DNA of 46,934 bases from Methylobacterium sp. UNC378MF (GCF_900103195.1 NZ_FMWU01000040.1:1-46934), one strand, 5' to 3'. Positions 25,122-33,735 are shown, counted from the first letter of the stretch. The notes: generated from the letters alone by a model not told the origin. Made by a program: numbers and translations.

Positions 25122-26057
25122 TCAGAACAGGGAGATCAGCACGATGCCGGCGACCATCACGGCGGCGCCGATCAGGCGCGGCGGGCCGGCCTTGACCTGC
25201 TTCATGCCGAACCAGCCGAAATGGTCCAGCGCCACCGAGGTCAGGAGGTTGGCGGTGATGAGCAGGCCGTTGAAGGCGCCGGCCCCGACCTTGTCGACGA
25301 AGAGCAGCCCGGCGAACACCGCCACCGCCCCGGTGATCCCGGCGAGCGGCATCCACCAGCGGATTCCCGCGATGTCGTCCCGGGTCGGCAGCGGCGACGG
25401 CCGCAGCAGGAACATCAGGGCGAACACGAACACGACGGGCACGAACGACACGGTCGCGGCGAGCCAGGGATTCTCCAGGGCGCCGCGCAGCTGGGCGTTC
25501 CAGACGACGCCGATCGCCATGAGAGCGCCGGCCACGAGGATGAACGGGTAGAGCAGCTTGCCCGACATCCCGTGCCCCTTGCCGTGCCCCTCGCCGCCCT
25601 CGCTCTTGCCGCCCGAGCGCGCGATGAAGATCACGCCCACCGCCATCAGCAGGCCGCCGAGCCAGGGCATCGGCTTGAAGCCCGCGGCCTGCAGGCCGAA
25701 CAGGCCGAGCGCGTCCATCGCCAGGGAGGTGAGGATGTTGGCGGTGAGCGTCAGGCCGTTGAACGGCCCGGCGCCGACCTTGTCGATGAAGGCGAGCCCG
25801 CCGAACACCGCCACCGCGCCGGCCAGGCCCCCCAGCGGCGCGTACCAGGGCATCTTGCTCAAGCTGTCGAGGCTCGGCAGCGGCGTCGGCATGGTGAGGA
25901 ACAGGGTCGTGAACACGAAGACGATCGGCAGGAACGACACCGTCGCGGCGAGCCACGGATTGACCATACGGCCGCGCAGCTGCGCGTTCATGGCGTTGCC
26001 GATCGCCTGCAGCGCGCCCGCCACCAGGATGAAGGGATAAAGGAGGGCTGCCGTCAC
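25122..26057 (-). CDS. Tandem-fused DUF606 (YdcZ-like) DMT-superfamily transporter
   Basis: 311 residues with about ten TM helices. It is an internal duplication: residues 5-145 and 165-311 repeat the DUF606 pattern (LLYPFILVAGALQAIGNAMNAQLRG against LLYPFILVAGALMAIGVVWNAQLRG; NPWLAATVSF in both; FIDKVGAGPFNGL against FVDKVGAGAFNGL), joined by a Gly/His/Lys linker (KSEGGEGHGKGHG). Single DUF606 proteins are about 150 residues and probably act as dimers; here both halves are on one chain. Substrate unknown. It may be co-transcribed with the permease gene upstream (30-bp gap). Confidence 0.88.
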   Translation of the reverse strand: MTAALLYPFILVAGALQAIGNAMNAQLRGRMVNPWLAATVSFLPIVFVFTTLFLTMPTPLPSLDSLSKMPWYAPLGGLAGAVAVFGGLAFIDKVGAGPFNGLTLTANILTSLAMDALGLFGLQAAGFKPMPWLGGLLMAVGVIFIARSGGKSEGGEGHGKGHGMSGKLLYPFILVAGALMAIGVVWNAQLRGALENPWLAATVSFVPVVFVFALMFLLRPSPLPTRDDIAGIRWWMPLAGITGAVAVFAGLLFVDKVGAGAFNGLLITANLLTSVALDHFGWFGMKQVKAGPPRLIGAAVMVAGIVLISLF

Positions 26058-26087
26058 GCGCGGACCTTCGGGTTGGCGGGGGGAGGA

Positions 26088-27356
26088 TCAGACGAGGAGC
26101 AGGCCGGCGAGCGCCAGCGCGAGGGCCGGCGGCATCACCAGCAGGCCGAGCTTGAGGAAGGTCCAGGCGCCGACATCCTGGCCCTCGCGGCGGATGGCGG
26201 TGAGCCAGAGGATCGTCGCGAGCGAGCCCGTCACCGACAGGTTCGGACCGAGGTCGACGCCGATCAGGATCGCGCCCGCCACCTTCTCGGGCACGTGGGC
26301 GGTCTGCACGGCGGCGCCCGCGATCAGCCCGGCCGGCAGGTTGTTGACGAGGTTGCACAGCACCGCGACCAGGCCGCCCGCGCCCCAGGCGGTGGCCTCC
26401 GGGGCGGCGTGGGCGTAGCCCTTGAGGAGGTCCGCCAGCATCGCAAGGACGCCGGTCTTCTCCAGGGCCTCGACCAGGACGAACAGGCCCGCCACCAGCG
26501 GCAGCACGCTCCACGACACGTCCTTGGCCACCTCCACGAGGCCGCCGCGCTTGAGCAGCAGCACGACGATCGTGGTGGCGAGGCCCGCCACGAAGGTCGG
26601 CAGGCCGAGGTCGAGGCCGAGCGCCGAGGCGGCGATCAGGACGCCGCCGGTCGCCACGATGCCGATCCCCGCCACGAGGCCGGTGCGGGACAGCGACACG
26701 GCCGCGACGTCGGTGGCGACCTCCTGCCCGCGCAGGGTCTTCGCCTGGGTCAGCCGCAGCACCGCGTAGGTCGCCGCGATGGCCAGAACGGAGGGCAGGG
26801 CGAACAGGCCGAGCCAGCGCACCAGCGGCGGCATGTGCTCGGCGAAGACCACGAGGTTGGCCGGGTTCGAGATCGGCAGCACGAAGCTCGCCGCGTTGGC
26901 GATGAAGGCGCAGATGAACAGGTAGGGGAGGGGGTTCTTGACCTTGGCGGCCTTGGTGGCCGCGTAGACGGCGGGCGTCAGCACCACCGCGCAGGCGTCG
27001 TTCGACAGGAACACCGTGACGACGGTGCCGACGAGGTACACGAGGGTGAACAGCCGCGTCGCCGAGCCCTTGGCGGCCCGGACCGCGATCGAGGCCAGCC
27101 AGTCGAACAGGCCCTCCTTCCGGGCAACCTCCGACATCAGCATCATGCCGACGAGGAACAGGTAGACGTCGGTCCCCTTCAGCACGCCGTCCCAGGCGGT
27201 GGCGGGGGCGAGCAGGCCGAGGGCCACGAGGGCGCCGGCGCCGAGCACGGCCCAGATCGCCTCCGGCCACGCGAACGGCCGCAGGATGACGCCGAGGGTC
27301 GCGAGGGCGGCGATCGCCCAGGTGGCGATGTTGGGGGTCAGCGTCAGCGCGCCCAT
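26088..27356 (-). CDS. ArsB/SLC13-type anion permease
   Basis: 422 residues, about ten to twelve TM helices, with the ion-transporter-superfamily features of ArsB/NhaD-like proteins: FLVGMMLMSEVARKEGLFDWLA, the conserved FLSNDACAVVLTP re-entrant motif, NAASFVLPISNPANLV and a matching C-terminal repeat (CNLVNNLPAGL, GVDLGPNLSVTGSLATILW). Such proteins export arsenite/antimonite or move other anions. No arsenic regulator or reductase gene is nearby, so arsenite is not certain. Confidence 0.85.
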   Translation of the reverse strand: MGALTLTPNIATWAIAALATLGVILRPFAWPEAIWAVLGAGALVALGLLAPATAWDGVLKGTDVYLFLVGMMLMSEVARKEGLFDWLASIAVRAAKGSATRLFTLVYLVGTVVTVFLSNDACAVVLTPAVYAATKAAKVKNPLPYLFICAFIANAASFVLPISNPANLVVFAEHMPPLVRWLGLFALPSVLAIAATYAVLRLTQAKTLRGQEVATDVAAVSLSRTGLVAGIGIVATGGVLIAASALGLDLGLPTFVAGLATTIVVLLLKRGGLVEVAKDVSWSVLPLVAGLFVLVEALEKTGVLAMLADLLKGYAHAAPEATAWGAGGLVAVLCNLVNNLPAGLIAGAAVQTAHVPEKVAGAILIGVDLGPNLSVTGSLATILWLTAIRREGQDVGAWTFLKLGLLVMPPALALALAGLLLV

Positions 27357-27422
27357 CGGTTGCGGTGGTCCTCTGGTGGGTGGATCGTGCGGTGCGGTGT
27401 GCGGCGATTCGGGTGGGGCCGG

Positions 27423-28646
27423 CTACCAGTCCCGGCCGTTGCGGTTCGGCCCGAGCTGGTCGCCCCGGAGCCCCTTCTCGGGCCAAGCGGGCAGGCGGAA
27501 CGCGTCGCTGCCGGGGCGCTCGTGCGCGGGCGGCGGTACGAAGCTCCGGCCCACGGGCTCGATCACCTCGGTATCGGCCTGGCCGGCGCCGTCCGTCACC
27601 GTGACGGCGAGGCGGCGCGCGCCGTCCCGCCAGGGGATGCGGGCGTGGACCGTGCGGGGCCCGTCCGGCACCATCGGGTGGGCCGGGCCGCCATCGACGC
27701 GCAGGTGACAGCGCCATTCGGCCTGCGGCCGGTCCGACAGGACCAGGGCGCGCACCGAGATCGTGCCGTCGGCGGCGTCGAGGGGCGCCGTGGCGAGGCG
27801 CCGGTCGGCCGGGCTCGTGATCATCACGAAGGGCAGCGCCCGGTCGAGGGGCTTGAACCGCCAGCTCGTGACCGGCCCGTCGATCGCCGCGACCGCGTAG
27901 CCGACCGAGCCATCCTCGTTCTGGCCGACCGAGCGGGCCGCGGCGTAGAGGGTGCGCCCATCCGGGGCGAGTTCGTTGTAGTGGGTGTGGCCCATCTCGA
28001 CGAGGCGCACGCCGTGATGGCGGATCAGGCCGGCGAGCGCTGCCCGCTCGTCGGGCACGCAGAGGTCGTCCGGGTAGGTGTGGGCGAAGACCGCGCAGGG
28101 CAGCCCCTCCCGCTCGGCCCGGGCCAGCTCCTCGCCGAGCCACGCGAGCTGGTGGGGGCCGAGGCGGAAGTCGAGGCCGAAGCCCTTCTGGCCGTAGCCG
28201 GGGCTGACCATGTCGAGGAACAGGCAGCGCACGCCCGCCCAGGTCTCGGCGAAGTAGTAGTGCGTCACGGAGACCGGGTCGCGCGGGCGCGGCAGGTCGT
28301 GGCACCGCGCCGCGTGGCCGCCGCCGCGCGGGCTGCCCGCGACCGCGGCGAACAGGGCGTCGAAATCCGCCATCGTGCCGTGCTGCCGGTCGTGGTCGCC
28401 GGCGATCAGGCGCACCGGCAGGGCCGGGTGCCGGTCCAGGGCCTCGCGCAGGACCGCGTACTGCTCCGCCCGCCCGTCCTCGGCGAGGTCGCCGGGCAGG
28501 TAGGCGAAGTCGAGGAGGCCGCGGCCGTGCAGGCCCGCCACTTCCGCGAGCATCGCCCGCAGGTCGGCGGCGTGGCGGTCCTCGGCGCGCTCCAGGTGGA
28601 GGTCGCCGATATGCGCGAAGGCGAACACGCCGTGGCTCGCCGTCAT
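27423..28646 (-). CDS. Calcineurin-like metallophosphoesterase
   Basis: 407 residues. The N-terminal two thirds hold the metallophosphoesterase motifs in order: HIGDLHLE (D-x-H), LPGDLAEDGR, AGDHDRQHG (the usual GNHD motif, here with Asp for Asn), VFAHTYPDD and GHTHYN. A C-terminal beta-rich domain (about residues 290-390) with VRALVLSDRPQAEWRCHLRVDGG looks like an immunoglobulin-type module. No signal peptide. It may be a cyclic-nucleotide or phosphodiester hydrolase; the substrate is unknown. It lies upstream of the permease gene with a 66-bp gap. Confidence 0.88.
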   Translation of the reverse strand: MTASHGVFAFAHIGDLHLERAEDRHAADLRAMLAEVAGLHGRGLLDFAYLPGDLAEDGRAEQYAVLREALDRHPALPVRLIAGDHDRQHGTMADFDALFAAVAGSPRGGGHAARCHDLPRPRDPVSVTHYYFAETWAGVRCLFLDMVSPGYGQKGFGLDFRLGPHQLAWLGEELARAEREGLPCAVFAHTYPDDLCVPDERAALAGLIRHHGVRLVEMGHTHYNELAPDGRTLYAAARSVGQNEDGSVGYAVAAIDGPVTSWRFKPLDRALPFVMITSPADRRLATAPLDAADGTISVRALVLSDRPQAEWRCHLRVDGGPAHPMVPDGPRTVHARIPWRDGARRLAVTVTDGAGQADTEVIEPVGRSFVPPPAHERPGSDAFRLPAWPEKGLRGDQLGPNRNGRDW

Positions 28647-28942
28647 GGCGCGCCCGCGCGCCGTGTGTGGTTTCCCTGAGCCATCGTGCCCCCCGGACAG
28701 GCCCGTCCGCCCCGGCCGGGAAATCGGCCGCGGTGGTCGCGACCGGCCCGACGTTTCGGAGACGGCGGGGTTCCGGCCGCGGGGGAGGGCGCGCGCCGGC
28801 GGAACCCTACATTTTCGTGAGCGCCGGCCCGATCCGCGACCGGTCGATCGGAAGTGTCGTGAAAGCAGACACTCGATGTCGTCTCAGCCGACAGTTTCCG
28901 GCACTTCGGCCGGTGAGGACGCGGCGCGCGGACCGGCGCGGA
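28647..28942. other. Intergenic region with a small inverted repeat
   Basis: 296 bases with no convincing gene. AGTGTC (28853-28858) and GACACT (28868-28873) form an inverted repeat around 9 bases. The same half-sites occur inside the larger hairpin at 29601-29642. It may hold the promoter of the phosphoesterase gene. Nothing else was recognised. Confidence 0.4.
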
Positions 28943-29266
28943 TCAGTGCGTGCGCCGGAACAGATCCGGCAGGTAGCGTTCCAGGGTCTCGTGCCCCTCG
29001 AACTTCACGTCCACGGTGGCGGCGGCGCCCCATGGGCGGTGGAGACCCACGACCCGGCCGCGGGCATGGCGCCAGATCCCGAGGATCTCGGCGAGGTCGA
29101 GCCGGTCGAAGACGACCTCGTCGCCCGGCGCGATGGCCGGGTCGGCCCTGCCGGACCAGGCCTCGGGGGCCCGGTGGCGGGGTATATCCCCGGCCCGGGA
29201 AGGCTCATCTCCCGGATCGAGGCCGGCGGAGAAGGTTTCGTTCGCGGGGTGCTCGCGGAAGAGCAT
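28943..29266 (-). CDS. Hypothetical protein, about 107 residues
   Basis: ATG 29266 (MLFREHPANETF) was chosen over the more upstream ATG at 29311. The N-terminal half is polar and Pro-rich; the C-terminal half reads like a compact beta domain (PGDEVVFDRLDLAEILGIWRHARGRVVGLHRP, then TVDVKFEGHETLERYLPDLFRR). The basic beta-turn-beta pattern resembles small SH3-like folds, but no family is recognised. It stands alone between two inverted-repeat regions. Confidence 0.55.
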   Translation of the reverse strand: MLFREHPANETFSAGLDPGDEPSRAGDIPRHRAPEAWSGRADPAIAPGDEVVFDRLDLAEILGIWRHARGRVVGLHRPWGAAATVDVKFEGHETLERYLPDLFRRTH

Positions 29267-29695
29267 GATCTTCACTAAGCCGTTGCGATAACTGGATAAT
29301 CGCAGGTTCAATCCGGTCCGACAAGGCTTGTTCCGGCAGCCCGCGCCGGTCCGACCTGTATTCGGTCACCCGCTCGGCCGGCCTGTGGCCGCCCGGGCGC
29401 CGCGTCCCTGCGACCGGACCTCCCGCGGGACGGGACCGGACCGGCGCCCCGCAAAGCGCGCAGCATTCGCATCTCCGGCTCGGGGCATCGGGAGATCGAT
29501 CGTGTCGTCGAACGACGATCTTTGGAATTTCGGGGCGGACCGGGCTGATCTAAATCTGACGCGAGACAATTCTCCGCGTGAGACGGCGCCTGTCGACCTG
29601 ATGGATAGTGTCCGCATGCTTTCGGATGCGGACACTATCCATCGCGGCCGGGCCGCCGGACGTGCCCCCGCCCATCCCCGCCAGAGTCCCGCCCG
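29267..29695. other. Intergenic region upstream of metQ
   Basis: About 430 bases, the likely promoter region of the metQNI-sfnB cluster. It contains a 6-bp stem (TCGTCG 29505-29510, CGACGA 29513-29518) and the strong 17-bp hairpin at 29601-29642 (separate entry), with a moderately AT-rich stretch from about 29515 to 29580 between them. No reading frame here looks coding. Confidence 0.6.
29601..29642 (+). promoter_or_regulatory. 17-bp perfect inverted repeat in the metQ leader
   Basis: ATGGATAGTGTCCGCAT (29601-29617) and ATGCGGACACTATCCAT (29626-29642) are exact complements around an 8-base loop, 53 bases before the metQ ATG. No T-run follows the stem. It could be a repressor operator (the arms form a long DNA palindrome) or an RNA leader hairpin acting as attenuator. 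I cannot match it to a known riboswitch. Confidence 0.7.
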
Positions 29696-30496
29696 ATGAA
29701 GTTCCTGCGTCTCCTCGCCCTCGCGGCGCTCAGCCTCGGCGCCCTGCCGGCCGGGGCGGAGACCCTCAGGATCGGCGTCGTGCCCGGCGCCTACGGCGAT
29801 GCCGTGACGGTGGCGGCCCGGGAGGCTAAGGCCGAGGGCCTCGACGTGAAGGTCATCGAGTTCAGCGACTGGACGACGCCCAACGTCGCCCTCGATGCCG
29901 GCGACATCGACGTGAACTTCTTCCAGCACCGCCCCTTCATGGAGAACGCCGCCAAGCAGAAGGGCTACGCGTTCGACATCGTCGGGCTCGGGATCCTGTC
30001 CAATATCGGCCTGTACTCCCTGAAGCATAAGAGCTTCGACCAGATCCCGGTGGGCGGCACCGTGGCGATCGCCAACGACCCGGTGAACCAGGGCCGCGGC
30101 CTGCTGCTCCTCCAGAAGGCCGGGCTGATCAAGCTGAAGGACGGTGTCGGCTTCCTCGGCACCCTCGACGACATCGTCGAGAACCCGAAGACACTGAGAT
30201 TCACCGAGGTCGAGGGGCCGCAGCTCGTGCGCATCACCGGCGACGTCGACCTCGCCCTGGGCTACCCGCACTTCATCGTGGCGGCCGGCAGTTTCGACCC
30301 GACCAGCGGGTTGATCTATTCCGGTATCGAGGACAGGCGCTTCGCCGTGAGCTTCGTTACCAAGGCCGCCCGCAAGGAGGACCCCGTGATCCGGAAATTC
30401 GTGACGCTCTTCCAGAACTCGGAGGCGGTGAAACAGCAGATTCGCAAATCCTTCGCCAACAGCGACAAGCTCTACCTGCTGGCGTGGCAGAACTGA
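29696..30496 (+). CDS. metQ: MetQ/NlpA-family ABC substrate-binding protein
   Basis: 266 residues. The signal peptide (about 1-21, LPAGA-ETLRIG) has no lipobox Cys, so it is soluble in the periplasm rather than a lipoprotein. NlpA-family markers are LRIGVVPGAYGDAV, NVALDAGDIDVNFFQHRPFMENAAKQKG, NDPVNQGRGLLLLQKAGLIKLK and a C-terminal SVTKAARKED-like region. Classic members bind methionine; related proteins bind other sulfur compounds. Next to two SfnB-like enzymes and a flavin monooxygenase, an organosulfur ligand other than methionine is plausible. Confidence 0.9.
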   Translation: MKFLRLLALAALSLGALPAGAETLRIGVVPGAYGDAVTVAAREAKAEGLDVKVIEFSDWTTPNVALDAGDIDVNFFQHRPFMENAAKQKGYAFDIVGLGILSNIGLYSLKHKSFDQIPVGGTVAIANDPVNQGRGLLLLQKAGLIKLKDGVGFLGTLDDIVENPKTLRFTEVEGPQLVRITGDVDLALGYPHFIVAAGSFDPTSGLIYSGIEDRRFAVSFVTKAARKEDPVIRKFVTLFQNSEAVKQQIRKSFANSDKLYLLAWQN

Positions 30497-31659
30497 TGGT
30501 CGGCCTGATCTTCGACAGCCTGCGCGATCCGGGCACGCCGGTCGCGGCCCGACGACAGGCCCCGGGTGCCGCGACCGCCGCCCGGCCCCCGGCCCCTGCG
30601 CCCGGCCGGGAGGCCGGGACCGTGCGGTTCGAGTCCGTCTCGAAGACCTACCGCTCCGCCGCCGGACCGGTGCAGGCGCTCGACCGGGTGGACCTCGCGA
30701 TCCCCGCCGGCGCGATCTTCGGCATCATCGGCCGCTCGGGGGCGGGCAAGTCGAGCCTCCTGCGCACGGTCAACCGGCTGGAGGCGCCGACCTCGGGCCG
30801 GGTCCTGGTCGACGGCGCCCCGATCGACGCCCTCGACACCGACGGGCTCGTGGCCCTGCGCCGGCGCATCGGCATGATCTTCCAGCACTTCAACCTGCTG
30901 GCGGCCAAGACCGTCCGGCAGAACGTGGCGCTGCCGCTGACGGTCGCGGGGGTCCCCCGGCGCGACATCGGCCCGCGGGTCGCGGAGGCCCTGCGCCTCG
31001 TCGGCCTGGAGGACAAGGCCGACACCTACCCGTCGCGGCTCTCCGGCGGCCAGAAGCAGCGGGTCGGCATCGCCCGGGCGCTCGTGAGCGATCCGGAGAT
31101 CCTGCTCTGCGACGAGGCGACCTCCGCCCTCGACCCGGAGACGACGCTGGCGATCCTCGACCTGCTGCGCGACATCAACCGGCGGCTCGGGATCACCATC
31201 ATCCTGATCACCCACGAGATGAGCGTGATCCGCGAGATCTGCAGCGACGTGGTGGTGCTGGAGGGCGGCCGGGTCGTCGAGACCGGGCCGGTCTGGCGCG
31301 TGTTCGGGGCGCCCGAGCACCCGACCACCCGGGCGCTGCTCGAACCCCTGACCCGCGGCCTGCCGTCGGATCTTGCGGCCCGGCTGCAGCCGCAGCCCGC
31401 GCCGGGCGGCTGGGCCATCCTGCGGATCACCTGCTCGGGCCAGGCCGCGCCCGACCTCTCGGGCCTGGCGGAGGCCGGGGCGCCGGTGCGCCTGCTCCAG
31501 GCCGGCATCGAGCGGATCCAGGGCCGCGCCGTCGGCCGGATGCTGGTGGCCGTCCCGGCTGAGGATCCGGCCGAGGATCCGAGCACGGAGGCGCGGCTGC
31601 GGGCCCTCGGCGACGTGGAGCGGGTCGGCTACGTCCCCGCCGACGCGGCGGTGGGGTGA
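30496..31659 (+). CDS. metN: MetN-type ABC transporter ATPase
   Basis: 387 residues from ATG 30496, whose A is the last base of the metQ stop (TGATG); a GTG at 30484 is an alternative. About 40 Ala/Pro/Arg-rich residues precede the ATPase domain, which has Walker A GRSGAGKSSLL, Q-loop FQHFNLL, signature LSGGQKQRVGIARAL, Walker B ILLCDEATSALD and the switch His (LITHEMS). The C-terminal 80 residues correspond to the NIL domain that senses methionine in E. coli MetN. It energises uptake with MetQ and MetI. Confidence 0.93.
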   Translation: MVGLIFDSLRDPGTPVAARRQAPGAATAARPPAPAPGREAGTVRFESVSKTYRSAAGPVQALDRVDLAIPAGAIFGIIGRSGAGKSSLLRTVNRLEAPTSGRVLVDGAPIDALDTDGLVALRRRIGMIFQHFNLLAAKTVRQNVALPLTVAGVPRRDIGPRVAEALRLVGLEDKADTYPSRLSGGQKQRVGIARALVSDPEILLCDEATSALDPETTLAILDLLRDINRRLGITIILITHEMSVIREICSDVVVLEGGRVVETGPVWRVFGAPEHPTTRALLEPLTRGLPSDLAARLQPQPAPGGWAILRITCSGQAAPDLSGLAEAGAPVRLLQAGIERIQGRAVGRMLVAVPAEDPAEDPSTEARLRALGDVERVGYVPADAAVG

Positions 31660-31737
31660 GGCGATGCGGGACCGCGCTCTGCCCGATACCCCGCCCGATA
31701 CCCCGACCGCCCGAGCCCCAGAACCCGGAGCCCCGCC

Positions 31738-32391
31738 ATGTCACCGCAGATGATCGAACGCCTCTGGCAGGCCTTCCTCGACACCGCGCTCATGGTCGGG
31801 GTCTCGGCCGGGATCGCCGTGCTCGCGGGCATTCCCCTGGCGCTGTTCCTCGTCACCTCCGGGCCCGGCGGCATCTTCCCGGCCCCGACGGCCAACCGGG
31901 TGGTCGGGACCGTGGTCAACGGCTTCCGGGCCGTGCCCTTCATCGTGCTGCTGGTGGCGCTGATCCCGTTCACCCGGCTGGTGGCCGGCACCACGATCGG
32001 CGTCTGGGCGGCGATCGTGCCGCTGTCGGTGAGCGCGACCCCCTTCTTCGCCCGGATCGCCGAGGTCTCGCTGCGGGAGGTGGATGCGGGCCTGATCGAG
32101 GCCGCCCAGTCCATCGGCTGCCGGCGCCGGCACATCCTCGCCCACGTGCTCCTGCCCGAGGCGCTGCCGGGCATCGTGGCCGGCTTCACCATCACGGTGG
32201 TGGCGATGATCGGCGCCTCCGCGATGGCCGGCGCGGTGGGCGCGGGCGGGCTCGGGGACGTCGCCATCCGGTACGGCTACCAGCGCTTCGACACCACCGT
32301 GATGGTGGTGGTGATCGCGATCCTGATCGCCCTCGTGTGCGTGGTCCAGTTCGCGGGCGACACCGCGGTGCGGCGGCTCCGGGCCCGCTGA
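31738..32391 (+). CDS. metI: MetI-type ABC transporter permease
   Basis: 217 residues with five predicted TM helices, the usual number for MetI. The cytoplasmic EAA loop that contacts the ATPase is clear (EVDAGLIEAAQSIGCRRRHILAHVLLPEALPGIV), and GASAMAGAVGAGGLGDVAIRYGYQRFD is the family's conserved C-terminal block. ATG 31738 lies 78 bases after metN. Inner-membrane pore of the importer. Confidence 0.94.
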   Translation: MSPQMIERLWQAFLDTALMVGVSAGIAVLAGIPLALFLVTSGPGGIFPAPTANRVVGTVVNGFRAVPFIVLLVALIPFTRLVAGTTIGVWAAIVPLSVSATPFFARIAEVSLREVDAGLIEAAQSIGCRRRHILAHVLLPEALPGIVAGFTITVVAMIGASAMAGAVGAGGLGDVAIRYGYQRFDTTVMVVVIAILIALVCVVQFAGDTAVRRLRAR

Positions 32392-32409
32392 CGGCCCCGC
32401 GCCCCGGCA

Positions 32410-32438
32410 CGAGGCGGCCCGAACCCGGGGCCGCCTCG
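32410..32438 (+). terminator. GC-rich hairpin between metI and sfnB
   Basis: CGAGGCGGCCC (32410-32420) and GGGCCGCCTCG (32428-32438) form a perfect 11-bp stem with a 7-base loop, 19 bases after metI. No T-run follows, so it may only reduce read-through or protect the metQNI message before the oxidoreductase genes. Confidence 0.5.
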
Positions 32439-32449
32439 CTGAGGCTGAA

Positions 32450-32490
32450 CCCATAAGCCTGCACCCATGAGCCTGCACCCATGAGCCTGG
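32450..32490 (+). repeat. Three 14-bp tandem repeats carrying the sfnB start
   Basis: Units begin at 32450 (CCCATAAGCCTGCA), 32464 (CCCATGAGCCTGCA) and 32478 (CCCATGAGCCTGG). The second contains an ATG that opens a five-codon frame whose TGA (32482-32484) overlaps the ATG of the real gene at 32481 (ATGA). No ribosome site is obvious directly before 32481, so start by coupling to the mini-frame is possible. Confidence 0.6.
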
Positions 32491-33725
32491 ACATGGACGA
32501 ATCCGTCGCCGGCGGGGCGGCCGAGCCGCTGCCCCCGCCGCCGTCGCCGCCGCACCGGATCCGCTCGGACGCCGAGGCGATCGCGGCCGCGCGGGCCGTG
32601 GCCCGGATCTTCGCGGCGGGCGCCGCCGAGCGCGACCGGGACCGGCGCCTGCCCTGGGCGGAGATCGCGGCCTTCACGGAGAGCGGGCTCGGCGGCATCA
32701 CGGTGCCGCGCGCCCACGGCGGCGCCGGGGTCTCGCACGCGACGCTCGCGGAGGTCTTCGCGATCCTGGCCGCCGCCGACGGCTCGGCGGCGCAGATCCC
32801 CCAGAACCAGTTCGGCGTCCTGGCGCTGGTCGCAGTCGCCGCCAGCCCCGCCCAGCAGGCGCGGATCTACCGCGACGTGCTCGCCGGCCACCGGATCGGC
32901 AATGCCGGCCCCGCCCGCAACGGCAAGGCCATCACCAGCGTGGACACGCGGCTGTCCGCCGGGCCGGAGGGCACGCGGCTCAGCGGCACGCGCTTCTACT
33001 CAACGGGCGCGCTCTTCGCCCACTGGATCCCGACGCGCGCGGTCGGCCCCGACGGCGGGCCGCTCTTGGTCTTCGTGCGCCGGGACGCCCCCGGCGTGCG
33101 GGTGGTGGACGATTGGCAGGGCTTCGGCCAGCGCACCACGGCGAGCGGCAGCGTGATCTTCGAGAACGCCCCGGTCGCGGACGATCTGACGATCGACCTT
33201 GCGCCCCTGGCCGGGCGCCCGGGCCTGTTCGGGCCGGTCTCGCAGCTGGTCCACGCGGCGATCGATGCCGGGCTCGCCCGGGGCGCCGTCGCCGCCGCCC
33301 TCGACTTCCTGCGCACCCGGACCCGGCCCTATCCCTTCACCGCCGAGACCGTCGCGGAGGATCCCCACATCCTCGGCGAGGTCGGGCGGCTCACCGTCGA
33401 CCTGCACGCCGCCGAGGAGGTCCTGGCCCGGGCCGGCGGGACGCTGGACCGGATCGCCGCGGCCCCGGTCACCGCCCAGAGCGCGGCCGAGGCCTCGGTG
33501 GCGGTGGCGCAGGCCAAGATCCTCACCACCGAGATCGCCCTGGAGGCCTCCGAGCGGCTGCTCGAACTCGCCGGCGCCTCGGCGACCCGGGACGGGTACA
33601 ATCTCGGCCGGTTCTGGCGCGACGCCCGGGTCCACACCCTGCACGACCCCGTGCGGTGGAAGTACCACCTCCTCGGCAATTACACCCTGAACGGCGTGCT
33701 GCCGGCCCGGCACCAGTGGAACTGA
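32481..33725 (+). CDS. SfnB-type acyl-CoA-dehydrogenase-fold oxidoreductase, first copy
   Basis: 414 residues. After a Pro/Ala-rich 25-residue N-terminus it follows the acyl-CoA dehydrogenase / DszC-type flavin monooxygenase fold: FTESGLGGITVPRAHGGAGVS, the flavin-facing region (IPQNQFG, TRFYSTGALFAHW), and a C-terminal helical bundle ending DARVHTLHDPVRWKYHLLGNY. The catalytic Glu of true acyl-CoA dehydrogenases is not apparent. SfnB-like proteins are linked to sulfone and dimethylsulfide use under sulfur limitation. They need reduced flavin from a separate reductase, which is not in the window. A near-paralogue follows 10 bases on. Confidence 0.86.
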   Translation: MSLDMDESVAGGAAEPLPPPPSPPHRIRSDAEAIAAARAVARIFAAGAAERDRDRRLPWAEIAAFTESGLGGITVPRAHGGAGVSHATLAEVFAILAAADGSAAQIPQNQFGVLALVAVAASPAQQARIYRDVLAGHRIGNAGPARNGKAITSVDTRLSAGPEGTRLSGTRFYSTGALFAHWIPTRAVGPDGGPLLVFVRRDAPGVRVVDDWQGFGQRTTASGSVIFENAPVADDLTIDLAPLAGRPGLFGPVSQLVHAAIDAGLARGAVAAALDFLRTRTRPYPFTAETVAEDPHILGEVGRLTVDLHAAEEVLARAGGTLDRIAAAPVTAQSAAEASVAVAQAKILTTEIALEASERLLELAGASATRDGYNLGRFWRDARVHTLHDPVRWKYHLLGNYTLNGVLPARHQWN

Positions 33726-33735
33726 GGACCGGGCC

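Noticed and set aside
24426..28679. Very long plus-strand open frame (over 1,400 codons) and a long minus-strand one (24856-28305) over the transporter and phosphoesterase region
   Set aside because: Both are Arg/Ala/Pro/His-rich with no domain sense and run across three well-supported minus-strand genes; typical of chance open frames in very GC-rich DNA.
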